A stretch of DNA of 64,000 nt from Chryseobacterium kimseyorum (GTDB taxonomy: Bacteria > Bacteroidota > Bacteroidia > Flavobacteriales > Weeksellaceae). The notes beneath the pieces were generated by a model. That model was given only the letters and a program-made list of their open reading frames with translations. It did not search any database and was not told where the DNA came from. The stretch is taken from assembly GCF_025971945.1 (NCBI RefSeq), contig NZ_JAPDHW010000002.1, positions 372,001-436,000 on the forward strand. The letters are read 5' to 3'. Shown piece after piece: positions 17,449 through 25,146 of this stretch; the first letter of the stretch is position 1; each line of letters starts with the position of its first letter. The translations under genes were made by a program, and so were the position numbers.

Positions 17449-17499
17449 GGTCTATAGAATTTTATATTTGGTCTATAGAATAGCTCCATTCGTCTATAA
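17449..17499 (+). promoter_or_regulatory. Three direct repeats with exact 21-bp period: candidate LytTR-type operator
   Basis: GGTCTATAGAAT at 17449-17460 and 17470-17481, then CGTCTATAA at 17491-17499. Start-to-start distance is 21 bp both times, two helical turns. LytTR regulators bind direct repeats of about 9 bp with about 12-bp spacers. A weak -7-like box (GCACTTTG, 17513-17520) follows. The likely target is the small exported protein gene at 17583. Confidence 0.6.
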
Positions 17500-17582
17500 C
17501 ACCGATTTCATCGCACTTTGAGGCATGTCAATTGATTCTTCTAAAGCAAGAACAATCAATAATTAATCTTAAAATTTGTATT

Positions 17583-17894
17583 ATGAAAAAGTTATTTTTA
17601 GTAGCAGGTTTGGTAATCGCATTTACAGCCAACGCACAACAAAGAAGAAACGATGTAAGAAATGATAAAACAGAGTTTCGCCAAAGTAACAACGATTTCG
17701 GTGGTCTCAGACTTAGTTCTGACCAGCAGAGAAAAATCAATGCCCTTTCAAGAGAAAGATTAAGCCAAAAGGAGTACGAGATGAGAATCAGAAAAATACT
17801 TTCTAAAGATCAATATGCGAAGTATACAAAATCTCAGCACAATGATTTTAAAAAAAATAAGAAAGTGGCATACAATGATGGTTTCAGAAGATAA
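17583..17894 (+). CDS. Small exported basic protein (Spy/LTXXQ-like)
   Basis: A 103-residue protein with a signal peptide (MKKLFLVAGLVIAFTANAQ) and a strongly basic, helical mature part. Residues ~45-85 read LSSDQQRKINALSRERLSQKEYEMRIRKILSKDQYAKY, a heptad-like pattern similar to periplasmic Spy/CpxP proteins with their LTxxQ motifs. Binding to unfolded proteins or to the envelope is possible but not shown. I start at the ATG at 17583, since the longer in-frame version would put residues before the signal peptide. The 21-bp repeat array upstream suggests it is switched by a LytTR regulator, possibly the one encoded next door. Confidence 0.7.
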   Translation: MKKLFLVAGLVIAFTANAQQRRNDVRNDKTEFRQSNNDFGGLRLSSDQQRKINALSRERLSQKEYEMRIRKILSKDQYAKYTKSQHNDFKKNKKVAYNDGFRR

Positions 17895-17924
17895 AAAAAA
17901 TCATGATCAACTATTTTTAAAAGA

Positions 17925-17951
17925 ACCTCGAACTGATGATTCGGGGTTTTT
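17925..17951 (+). terminator. Terminator after the small exported protein gene
   Basis: ACCTCGAA and TTCGGGGT pair (one G-T) around a 7-nt loop, followed by TTTTT. It touches the stop codon of the convergent regulator gene. Confidence 0.75.
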
Positions 17952-18696
17952 AGTTTCCCACCAGCCAATCTTTGAAATCTTTCACCCGCTCACGGCTAAC
18001 CGTAATCTCATCTGCAGGCTGAAAATTAAGCTCAACTTTATAATTCGGTGAAGTATGAATATTCTTTATGAAATCTGAATTAATAATAAACTGTCTGTTG
18101 ACGCGGAAAAATTTCTTCTCGTCCAAAACATCTTCCAGCTCATCTAAAGTAAAATCTGACGGATAATTTCTCTCCTGTGTCTGCAGATAAACAATTTTAT
18201 TTTCACTGAAAAAGCAACTGACTTCCTGCGTCTGCACAATCTTTAAATTATAACCAATCTTCACCAGAATTCTTGAAAGCGTTGTTTTATCTTTTTTGAT
18301 CAGCTGTTTTATTTCCTGCACATTCCCCGAGTTACCGTCCGGCAAAAAAGATTTAAATTTCTCAATGGCGCCGGAAAGATCTTCATCTAAAATCGGTTTT
18401 AAAAGATAATCAATGCTGTTCAGCTTAAATGCTTTTAAGGTATACTGATCAAACGCGGTTGTGTAAATGATAAAAGCTTTTGTAGAAATTTTCTCAAAAA
18501 TATCAAACGACAGACCGTCTCCTAAAACGATGTCTGAAAAAATAAGCTGCGGATGATCATTATTTGCAAACCATTCTACACCTTCTTCTACAGATTCGAT
18601 CTTTGCAACGAGTTCAATTTCAGGAAACAAACTCAACATTCGCTCCAATTTTCTTGCTGCAGGTTTTTCGTCTTCAATTATGAGAGTTCTGATCAT
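17950..18696 (-). CDS. LytTR family response regulator
   Basis: Two-domain cytoplasmic response regulator of 248 residues. The receiver domain (1-~120) has the acidic pocket IIEDE at 6-10, the phosphorylation site D55 in IFSDIVLG and a KPI motif near residue 106. The C-terminal ~110 residues form a LytTR DNA-binding domain (ISCFFSENKIVYLQT, then FFRVNRQFIINSDFI). Its partner is almost certainly the LytS-type kinase encoded upstream on the same strand. It is last in a unit with two 2TM proteins, driven by the promoter at 19.39-19.42 kb, whose repeats suggest autoregulation. Confidence 0.92.
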   Translation of the reverse strand: MIRTLIIEDEKPAARKLERMLSLFPEIELVAKIESVEEGVEWFANNDHPQLIFSDIVLGDGLSFDIFEKISTKAFIIYTTAFDQYTLKAFKLNSIDYLLKPILDEDLSGAIEKFKSFLPDGNSGNVQEIKQLIKKDKTTLSRILVKIGYNLKIVQTQEVSCFFSENKIVYLQTQERNYPSDFTLDELEDVLDEKKFFRVNRQFIINSDFIKNIHTSPNYKVELNFQPADEITVSRERVKDFKDWLVGN

Positions 18697-18747
18697 TTTC
18701 TTGTATTCGTTTAAATATCAATAAAAATAATTAAATCTTTTTATTTT

Positions 18748-19023
18748 CTAAAAATTAATTGGTTTTTTAGTTTTTTTCATCTCCTCTTCAAGAATTTTAT
18801 TTTCCCATTCTTCATCAAAGACAAATAACTTAACTGCTTTCACGGCCAGGATAATCCCCCAAACTGTCAGGATAACAGATCCGGAAAATAACGATTGCGA
18901 CAGATCTCCGCTTTTCATAAATCTTCTGAAGAATATGATTAATGCCACGATACCAAACCAAAGACAGTTTTTATAGAATGATTTCAGGTCTTTAACTCTT
19001 TGTTGTGCTGTTTGAATGTTCAT
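18748..19023 (-). CDS. 2TM domain protein
   Basis: A 91-residue membrane protein with the 2TM-domain pattern: a basic amphipathic start (QQRVKDLKSFYKN), two membrane spans (WFGIVALIIFFRRF and SVILTVWGIILAVKAVKLF) and a charged tail EEWENKILEEEM. The same layout is seen in two neighbouring small genes and at the C-terminus of the kinase at 19.8 kb. It is the most diverged of the set, lacking the WGxGxAAHA motif. Its role in signalling is unknown; membrane clustering with the kinase is a reasonable guess. Confidence 0.8.
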   Translation of the reverse strand: MNIQTAQQRVKDLKSFYKNCLWFGIVALIIFFRRFMKSGDLSQSLFSGSVILTVWGIILAVKAVKLFVFDEEWENKILEEEMKKTKKPINF

Positions 19024-19049
19024 TGCTGTAAGTTTTTATTGTTTATTAA

Positions 19050-19346
19050 TTAAAGTGATTTTTTGTTTCTTCTCTCTTCTTCCATCAACTGCTGTATTTT
19101 TTTCTCTTCCCAGTCTTTCCCGATTCCGAAAACATTTGCTGCATGCGCCGCAAGCCCGATTCCCCACCCTAACATTGGCCAGTAAAACCACAATTCACTT
19201 GGAGTTGTCAGAAGGTTAATCACCAGTAAAAACGGAATTACAAGACAGTACGAAGTAAGATTTCCATAGAATCCTTTCAATTCTTTTACTCTTTTAGATG
19301 CTCTTTCATAAGCTAAATTTTCTTTGTTGAATGATAAATTTTCCAT
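19050..19346 (-). CDS. 2TM domain protein
   Basis: A 98-residue membrane protein: ERASKRVKELKGFYGNL, first span YCLVIPFLLVINLL, second span FYWPMLGWGIGLAAHAANVF, then GKDWEEKKIQQLMEEE. It is very close to the last ~85 residues of the histidine kinase at 19.8-21.1 kb, so one probably arose from the other. It is the first gene after the promoter at 19.39-19.42 kb and is 26 bp upstream of the next 2TM gene. Function unknown, probably part of the LytTR signalling complex in the inner membrane. Confidence 0.85.
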   Translation of the reverse strand: MENLSFNKENLAYERASKRVKELKGFYGNLTSYCLVIPFLLVINLLTTPSELWFYWPMLGWGIGLAAHAANVFGIGKDWEEKKIQQLMEEERRNKKSL

Positions 19347-19390
19347 GATGTTTTGTTTTAAAAATTAGTATTTGTTTGTTTTTCTTAAGT

Positions 19391-19422
19391 CAAATTTAGG
19401 TCAGAAAACATACGCGGTTCAA
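19391..19422 (-). promoter_or_regulatory. Promoter of the 2TM-2TM-LytTR unit
   Basis: Minus strand: TTG (19420-19422), 21-bp spacer, TAAATTTG (19391-19398). It matches the Bacteroidota consensus and lies 45 bp before the ATG of the first gene. Candidate activator sites sit directly upstream. Confidence 0.7.
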
Positions 19423-19431
19423 CTTTATATA

Positions 19432-19481
19432 ACCGAACCGTCAGTTTTGGCGACTGAACAGCAAAAATCCCGACTCAACAG
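19432..19481 (-). promoter_or_regulatory. Direct repeats spaced 21 and 20 bp upstream of the LytTR unit
   Basis: On the plus strand: ACCGAACCG (19432), ACTGAACAG (19453), ACTCAACAG (19473). The third overlaps the terminator stem listed next, so it may have another reason to exist. The same motif occurs before the TonB receptor gene at the same distance from its -7 box. Confidence 0.6.
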
Positions 19482-19492
19482 AATCAGGACTT
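19462..19492 (-). terminator. Terminator after the kinase-2TM pair
   Basis: Minus strand: CCTGATTC and GAGTCGGG pair (two G-T pairs) around a 4-nt loop, then ATTTTT. It separates the kinase transcript from the regulator transcript. Confidence 0.6.
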
Positions 19493-19521
19493 GTATTTTT
19501 TGAATTTAAATTACAAATGAA

Positions 19522-19821
19522 CTACTTGTCTTTGCCCATCAACTCTCTAATCTTCTTCTCTTCCCAGTTTTTTCCCAAAATAAAAGTGGGAAGAAAAACG
19601 CTCAGTGCATGTGCTGCCAAACCAATTCCCCAAATTAGAGGAAGACTAACTAAGTCCCAGTCCCAAAAAATCTCTCCCGGATCACGGTCAATTGCTTTTG
19701 AGGCAATGATGAAGATATTCACAAAGAAATAAACAATCGCATGAATGTAAAAACCTTTGATTTTTTTCACCCTTTTCTCCGCTTCCCGGTAGCGCATATC
19801 CTGTTCTCTTTTATTTTCCAT
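19522..19821 (-). CDS. 2TM domain protein
   Basis: A 99-residue membrane protein of the same type: YREAEKRVKKIKGFYIH, span AIVYFFVNIFIIASKA, span LPLIWGIGLAAHALSVF, then GKNWEEKKIRELMGKDK. Its start overlaps the 3' end of the kinase gene by 11 bp, so it is translationally coupled to it. Relative to the paralogues it has an extra FLPTFIL stretch after the second span. With the kinase's own 2TM tail, the kinase transcript makes two copies of this domain. Confidence 0.85.
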   Translation of the reverse strand: MENKREQDMRYREAEKRVKKIKGFYIHAIVYFFVNIFIIASKAIDRDPGEIFWDWDLVSLPLIWGIGLAAHALSVFLPTFILGKNWEEKKIRELMGKDK

Positions 19822-21130
19822 ATCTATCTTTTTCTAAAATTTCTCTTATTTTCTTTTCTTCCCAACCTTTTCCGATGGTAAAGACACTCATTCCATGCGC
19901 AGCTACGCCCATTCCCCAGCCTAACATCGGCCAGTAAAACCAAAAGTTTTTCGGGTTTGTTATTAAATTTAAAATTACTAGAAAAGGGATGACGATACAA
20001 AAAGAAATCAAATTTCCGTAGAACCCTTTAATTTCTTTAACGCGCTTCTGAGCCCTTTCATACGCCTGGTCCTCAGTATCTACGACCGTGTTGACGATAT
20101 TTGGCTTTTCAGAAAGAATCGGCAACTTCACCTTAAAATAATCTTCAGACTTTTCAATAAAAACATTCTTTTTCGTGAGTAAAGAATAGCGCTGAACGAT
20201 ATTTGACAAACCTATTCCTGCGCTCTCCTTCATCTGTTCACGCACCTGTAAGTTATTTTCTATGCACAAAGTGTCATTTTCTGAAAAAACTTTGATTAAC
20301 AATGGCTTCGAAGAAGTTGCAAAATTATGCTTAATGCAGTTTTCCAAAAGCAGCTGCAGAGACAGCGGAACTACAAATCTCCGCATGTCATCTTTTTTTA
20401 CATTAAATTCAAAATCTACGCTGTCCTCAAAACGGGTTTTAAGCAATTCACAATAGGTTTTCGCAAATTCAATTTCATCTTCTACAGTCACCAGTTCCTT
20501 GTCTTTCTGCTCCAAAACATATCTGTAAATCTTTGACATTGAAGCGGTAAACTTCTGAGCCTGATTAGGATTTTCATCGATTAAAGCGCTCAAGACATTC
20601 AACGAATTAAAAAGGAAATGCGGATCAAGTTGATTTTTGAGACTTTCAAACTGTGCATTGGCAGATTTGGCAATTAATTTTTGCTCTACCACTTCTTTTC
20701 TGGAAGTCTTTTTAAGTTCTTCCATAAAGCCTTTTGCATGCAGGAAAGTAGAAATCAGCAACGCAATATTGATCGTAAACCAATTGATAAAATTACACCT
20801 CCCTGAAAAATATTCTTCTGTTGACACCGCTTTCTGAAAGATCACAAAATTCATATAGTTGCAGAAATAGACCAAAAATGTGTTGGCAACAAGTATCGAT
20901 ATAATGCTGATGACAGTCCGCTTTGTGGTCGCTTCCGACCAGGGAAACCGTTTATTGAGAAAGTTGTTGATCACTCCGTTTCCTGCGCCTAAAACGAAAG
21001 AATACATAAAGGAAATCAGAACGGTGATCGTAAAGTTTTCAAACGTTTTCTCATTGGTAAATGCGAAAAAGAAGAAAAGCGATGTTCCCACCGAGATCCA
21101 GAATAATATGATTATGTCTTTACGTTTCAT
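19811..21130 (-). CDS. LytS/YehU-type sensor histidine kinase with C-terminal 2TM domain
   Basis: Inner-membrane sensor kinase of 439 residues. Four membrane spans fill residues ~1-130. The kinase phosphoacceptor is H171 in NQLDPHFLFNSLNVL, the typical His_kinase motif of the LytS family, and the ATPase part has LQLLLENCIKHNF (~260) and SAGIGLSNIVQRY. Unusually a 2TM domain (residues ~354-439) is fused to the end, placing the kinase core between two membrane parts. The partner regulator is the LytTR protein at 17.95 kb. The spans lack a large periplasmic domain, so the signal may be sensed within the membrane. Confidence 0.92.
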   Translation of the reverse strand: MKRKDIIILFWISVGTSLFFFFAFTNEKTFENFTITVLISFMYSFVLGAGNGVINNFLNKRFPWSEATTKRTVISIISILVANTFLVYFCNYMNFVIFQKAVSTEEYFSGRCNFINWFTINIALLISTFLHAKGFMEELKKTSRKEVVEQKLIAKSANAQFESLKNQLDPHFLFNSLNVLSALIDENPNQAQKFTASMSKIYRYVLEQKDKELVTVEDEIEFAKTYCELLKTRFEDSVDFEFNVKKDDMRRFVVPLSLQLLLENCIKHNFATSSKPLLIKVFSENDTLCIENNLQVREQMKESAGIGLSNIVQRYSLLTKKNVFIEKSEDYFKVKLPILSEKPNIVNTVVDTEDQAYERAQKRVKEIKGFYGNLISFCIVIPFLVILNLITNPKNFWFYWPMLGWGMGVAAHGMSVFTIGKGWEEKKIREILEKDRYGK

Positions 21131-21227
21131 TTGTAGATACTATTTTTAGGGTCATGCAATTCATGAATCTTTTGTGAATGTTTAAATTTACAAATCACCG
21201 TGATTTCACAATTTAAATTTCAAGATT

Positions 21228-21256
21228 CAAAAGTAGATGAAATTATTTTGAGCCAA
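21228..21256 (-). promoter_or_regulatory. Promoter of the sensor kinase gene
   Basis: Minus strand: TTG (21254-21256), 18-bp spacer, TACTTTTG (21228-21235). Leader of about 90 bp before the kinase ATG. Confidence 0.6.
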
Positions 21257-21327
21257 AAATTTTTGCTGGTGTTAAATATTTCTTTAAAACTCGACTGTCA
21301 CAGCAAAACATTCAGGAAAGGCACTAA

Positions 21328-21972
21328 TTATTTTGTAGCCTGACTCACGAAATACTCCGCTTCAGATTTCCCCCAGTTCGCATCAAGATCTGATTTTGGT
21401 TTGTAAGAATTAAATTTTTCTAAAGCTTGCTTAAAAAGCTCCATTCCTTTTGTTATACTTCCACCGTATTGCTCCGGTGTAAAATATACATCTTCAGCTT
21501 TAATCAAAGCAATACGCGGGTTATTTGGATCAAGTTTTTCTGCTGACGCCATCTGTTCTGTAGCTTTCATCCCAAAGGTCATGTATCTCTCCATTGGATT
21601 GACCATCATTTTCAGTGAATAAATCATTTTTTGCAACAGCTGAATGTCTGCATTAGTTTCAACAGTTTTGGCTTCATCTACATATTTCTGAGCCTGATCA
21701 GCAACCTCATCCAATTCCTGTACTTTGTTTTCTCTCATCAAAGCTCTTCCTTTCTGAATGTAAGATAAGGCTGTGTAGTAACTGGGCTGCCATTTTCCCT
21801 TCTCTTTGTCGGCAATTCTCTGAAAATCGTTCGCTAAAGCCTGAAAATCTTCAGCAGATTTTCCGCTTTCAACTTTGGCGATTTTCTCTTTCATTATTTT
21901 TTCGTAATTCGTCTGAGCAAAAGACAGTAAACTGAAGAGAACTAAAGTAAAACTTAAAATTTGTTTTTTCAT
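21328..21972 (-). CDS. Exported TPR-like helical protein
   Basis: A 214-residue protein with signal peptide MKKQILSFTLVLFSLLSFAQ. The mature part is helical with TPR-like stretches (WQPSYYTALSYIQKGRALMREN and ASAEKLDPNNPRIALIKAE) and is rich in Lys and Glu. I do not know its function. It lies 36 bp downstream of the TonB-dependent receptor gene on the same strand, so the two form an operon under the repeat-bearing promoter at 24.25 kb. It may be a periplasmic partner of the receptor. Confidence 0.75.
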   Translation of the reverse strand: MKKQILSFTLVLFSLLSFAQTNYEKIMKEKIAKVESGKSAEDFQALANDFQRIADKEKGKWQPSYYTALSYIQKGRALMRENKVQELDEVADQAQKYVDEAKTVETNADIQLLQKMIYSLKMMVNPMERYMTFGMKATEQMASAEKLDPNNPRIALIKAEDVYFTPEQYGGSITKGMELFKQALEKFNSYKPKSDLDANWGKSEAEYFVSQATK

Positions 21973-22008
21973 GATTTCATTATTTAAAGGTTAATATTTT
22001 GAATAAAT

Positions 22009-24231
22009 TTAAAGATTATTATTGATTGCATCCTGAGTTTTATCAACTCCGAAACTGATAAACATTCCTACAAAAACAAATGTATTTACTGGCGGAACTA
22101 CAGTTGAACTCCTGTTGCCGTTTTGTGAAAAATTGTATCCGTACACATTTTTAGTACCTAAAATATTAGAAACACTTAACACAAAAATGGTAAAGGCTTT
22201 TGCATCTTTTTTACCTAAATTCGGCAGATAATTAACACTCAGATTTAATGCATTGTAATCTTTAAGCTGTCCTTCATTTCTGATGATGTTCTTGTCATTT
22301 TGCGTGATAATATCGTAGTAAGGCCGCCCTTTAGCATAAGTGTATGAGAGATTCACTCCTGTTTTCCATTTTGGGATAAATCTTTTGGCAACTACAGAAA
22401 GTGTGTGTTCAGAAGCAAAATTGGGTTTTAAACTTACCGGATAATTTAGAAAATCTCTTTTGGAATCCAGAAATGAATAACTGATCCAGTAATCGATATT
22501 TTCCATTGTTTTTTTGTCCCTCCAGAATAGCTCGAGCCCTTTTGCAAAACCATTTCCGCTGTTGCTGAATGCAGTCTGCACCTGTTGATTCTGACCTGCA
22601 CTGGGAATCATATTCTGGGTTTTGATCAGGTCATCATACTTTTTGTAGAATGCTTCGAATCTCAGACTTCTGCCTTCAGTAGATCTCTGAACCTGAAAAA
22701 TAAAATGCTGCGACTGCTGAAAACCTAACCGGGCAGATGAATTAATGTATTTACTTTCAGGATTTTGAAAGAACAGTCCATAAGCGAATGAGGTTGTCCA
22801 GTCTTTTGCTAAACGGTAAGCTAATGCCAAACGGGGCGCAATATTAGTCTGATTTAAATAAGAAGAATTCTCAGCTCTTACACCGATTTTTGCCGATAAA
22901 TGATTGCTGAAACCAAGATCTGTCTCCATGAAAGCAGAGGAAATCAGATCGCGGTACTTTTTATTGATTTCACCGAACTTAAGTTTTTCGTTAGCGTAAT
23001 TGAGCTCAAAACCACCTCGCAAAGCACTTATTTTATTAATTTTTCTGTCGACGACTGCTTTAAAGTTGACATAGTTTCCGTCATTCAATACCTGCGATTT
23101 GCTACTTTCTGCATCATCCGTTTCTGTTGAAAATTTTAAATCTGACTGGTTGTAAGAATAAGAAGTTCCAGCATTCAGAAGATATTTCCCAAATTTCTGT
23201 CTGAATGAAAGATTATGATAGGTGTTTTTTCCTTTTAAGTGTACCAAAGCGAAATCATAATCAGGTTCTAAACTTTCAGTCTTCACACCCATTGTATTGC
23301 TGTCAAACATTCCATAATACTTTAAAAATCCGCCAGATTTTGTTTTTATTCTGAAATTGGCATCACCATTGAAACCCTGCGGTGCATTGATAAAATCTGT
23401 ATTAAAATTAAAGATTTTCTGCATCAGATTCAGATTGGAATAACCTGCTGAAACGCCGAAAGATGAATTTTTACTGTCGCTTAATTTCTGAAAACTTCCA
23501 TTTACAAAGATTGGAGAAACTCCGAAATCATAAGAAGTCTGATCTGGAAGATCTACACTTTCAAGCATCAATGCCCCAGACAGAGCTTGCCCGTACAAAG
23601 CAGAATATCCACCGCTTGAGAAAATATTTCCTTTGAAAAGAGAAGTATTGAATCGATCACGCCCTGCAATTCCGGGAACTGAATTTGAAAAATAATTATT
23701 GATTAGGCTTCCATCCATAAAAATTTTCGATTCTGTTCCTGTTCCGCCACGAACGAATAAACCCTCTGTCTCACCTACTTTTTGAACTCCGGGAAGATAA
23801 TTTAATGCCGACGAGATTTGTCCGTCAGCTCCTGCTGTTGTGTAAATATCAATTGGTGTTAACAAAGCTGTCGCTCTTTTTTTATCACTGGCTTCGATTG
23901 ATCCGGCAGAAACTACCACTGCATCAATTTCGTTAATCTGTTCTTTGAGCTCCGCATTAATCAAAACATCCTGGTCTGCAATAAGAATAGTCTTTTCAAT
24001 GTCATTATATTTTGGATGTACGAAAGTGAGAATATGACTGCCTTTTTCAGATGTTTCAAAAGAAAAATTTCCTTGCAGATCTGTGGTTGCTCCGTCGTAT
24101 GTATCCTTCAGCGTCACATTGACTTCACTTACACCTCTGTTTTTAAAAGTAACTTTTCCTGTAATTTTAATCTGAGAAAAACTCAGAATAAATGAGAAAA
24201 AAGAGACAAGAAATAATAGTTTTGTTTTCAT
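22009..24231 (-). CDS. TonB-dependent outer membrane receptor
   Basis: Outer-membrane transporter of 740 residues powered by TonB. Signal peptide MKTKLLFLVSFFSFILSFSQ, then a CarboxypepD_reg-like domain (~20-105, ITGKVTFKNRGVSEVNVTLK), a plug domain (~110-220, DGQISSALNYLPGVQ and GLFVRGGTGTESKIFMDG) and a C-terminal barrel of ~500 residues ending TFVFVGMFISFG. The substrate is unknown; no SusD partner follows, so a starch-utilisation pair is unlikely. I start at the ATG at 24229-24231; the in-frame TTG at 24252 overlaps the -7 box. Expression is probably controlled by the neighbouring LytTR system through the repeats upstream. Confidence 0.92.
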   Translation of the reverse strand: MKTKLLFLVSFFSFILSFSQIKITGKVTFKNRGVSEVNVTLKDTYDGATTDLQGNFSFETSEKGSHILTFVHPKYNDIEKTILIADQDVLINAELKEQINEIDAVVVSAGSIEASDKKRATALLTPIDIYTTAGADGQISSALNYLPGVQKVGETEGLFVRGGTGTESKIFMDGSLINNYFSNSVPGIAGRDRFNTSLFKGNIFSSGGYSALYGQALSGALMLESVDLPDQTSYDFGVSPIFVNGSFQKLSDSKNSSFGVSAGYSNLNLMQKIFNFNTDFINAPQGFNGDANFRIKTKSGGFLKYYGMFDSNTMGVKTESLEPDYDFALVHLKGKNTYHNLSFRQKFGKYLLNAGTSYSYNQSDLKFSTETDDAESSKSQVLNDGNYVNFKAVVDRKINKISALRGGFELNYANEKLKFGEINKKYRDLISSAFMETDLGFSNHLSAKIGVRAENSSYLNQTNIAPRLALAYRLAKDWTTSFAYGLFFQNPESKYINSSARLGFQQSQHFIFQVQRSTEGRSLRFEAFYKKYDDLIKTQNMIPSAGQNQQVQTAFSNSGNGFAKGLELFWRDKKTMENIDYWISYSFLDSKRDFLNYPVSLKPNFASEHTLSVVAKRFIPKWKTGVNLSYTYAKGRPYYDIITQNDKNIIRNEGQLKDYNALNLSVNYLPNLGKKDAKAFTIFVLSVSNILGTKNVYGYNFSQNGNRSSTVVPPVNTFVFVGMFISFGVDKTQDAINNNL

Positions 24232-24249
24232 AGCTGTACTAATTCGAGT

Positions 24250-24257
24250 CAAAAATA
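24250..24257 (-). promoter_or_regulatory. -7 box of the TonB receptor operon
   Basis: Minus strand: TATTTTTG, an exact TAnnTTTG match 18 bp before the ATG. There is no good -33 TTG, which fits an activator-dependent promoter. Confidence 0.6.
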
Positions 24258-24269
24258 TGCTGAATTTTT

Positions 24270-24319
24270 ACTGTTCTGAATTTTTTGTTGCTGAGCTGTA
24301 GAATTTGGAAACTGAACCG
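24270..24319 (-). promoter_or_regulatory. Direct repeats spaced 20 and 21 bp upstream of the TonB receptor gene
   Basis: On the plus strand: ACTGTTCTG (24270), GCTGAGCTG (24290), ACTGAACCG (24311). The last is a near copy of the sites before the LytTR unit (ACTGAACAG, ACCGAACCG). Sites 33 and 54 bp from the -7 box correspond to 34 and 55 bp there. The remaining ~250 bp up to sodC hold an 11-bp direct repeat (GGTATCAAGAT at 24370 and 24450) and no gene. Confidence 0.6.
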
Positions 24320-24569
24320 TAATTTACACTTTAACAGAGGCTAAATACAACTTTTTCTAAACTTAGTTCGGTATCAAGATTGTTATCTATATACTGAATG
24401 ATTTTTACCATTCTCTTTTTCTACTCTTTCAAGGCAAAATTTTTGCAAAGGTATCAAGATAATTTGATGGCGATTTGTCTTTTATTGCTATTACAGGAAA
24501 CGATTTCAAATCATAAACTGTTCTGAAATTGTTTATTAAATTTAGAATTACAACATTAAAATATATTTT

Positions 24570-25073
24570 ATGAAACTACAGACTTTAACTTTATTAACGG
24601 GTTGCGCTTTAATTGCAGCATCTTGCAGCACGAGTAAAACCTACAACATTTTAGCAAAAAGCGGAACAAAAACTGAAGGTACGGCAGAATTTACCCAAAA
24701 AGGAAATGATGTCGTACTGAATTTGAAAGTTAATAATTTAACTCCTGGAATTCACGCAGTACATATTCATGAAAAAGGAGACTGCTCATCTCCGACCGCA
24801 GAATCTGCCGGCGGACATTGGAATCCCTCAAAATCTGACCATGGAAAATGGGGTAATGCACACTTCCACATGGGAGACATAGGAAATTTGGTTGCCGACC
24901 ATGAAGGAAAAGCGAAACTGACGTTTAAAACCGATAAATGGTGCTTGGATTGTCCTGAAGAAGCTAAAAATATAATGGGGAAAGGTTTAATCATCCACGC
25001 AGGAAAAGATGACTACCAGACTCAGCCTACCGGAAATGCCGGCGGAAGAGTGGGTTGTATCGAGATTAAATAA
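24570..25073 (+). CDS. sodC: Cu/Zn superoxide dismutase, lipoprotein form
   Basis: Periplasmic or outer-membrane-anchored enzyme that converts superoxide to hydrogen peroxide and oxygen. The 167-residue protein has a lipoprotein signal with Cys at about residue 19 (LIAASCSTSK). Copper ligands are visible in HAVHIHEKGDC and in GLIIHAGKDD; zinc ligands lie in GGHWNPSKSDHG and NAHFHMGD. The disulfide cysteines are in KGDC and GRVGC. Two further cysteines (WCLDCPEE) form an insertion that is unusual for the family. It stands alone, divergent from the TonB receptor, and ends in a strong shared terminator. Confidence 0.93.
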   Translation: MKLQTLTLLTGCALIAASCSTSKTYNILAKSGTKTEGTAEFTQKGNDVVLNLKVNNLTPGIHAVHIHEKGDCSSPTAESAGGHWNPSKSDHGKWGNAHFHMGDIGNLVADHEGKAKLTFKTDKWCLDCPEEAKNIMGKGLIIHAGKDDYQTQPTGNAGGRVGCIEIK

Positions 25074-25089
25074 TTTTCTTTTCTAAAAT

Positions 25090-25131
25090 AAAAGAAGCGG
25101 CGCTAATCGATGATTGGCGCCGCTTCTTTTT
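25090..25131. terminator. Strong bidirectional terminator between sodC and the protease gene
   Basis: AAAAGAAGCGGCGC / GCGCCGCTTCTTTT with further pairing inside (about 20 bp, 3-nt loop). It lies between convergent genes with T runs on both sides. Confidence 0.93.
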
Positions 25132-25146
25132 AAAATTTTATTGATC

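Noticed and set aside
24370..24460. GGTATCAAGAT direct repeat 80 bp apart upstream of sodC
   Set aside because: Only two copies and not phased to a recognisable promoter; noted but too weak for a regulatory call.
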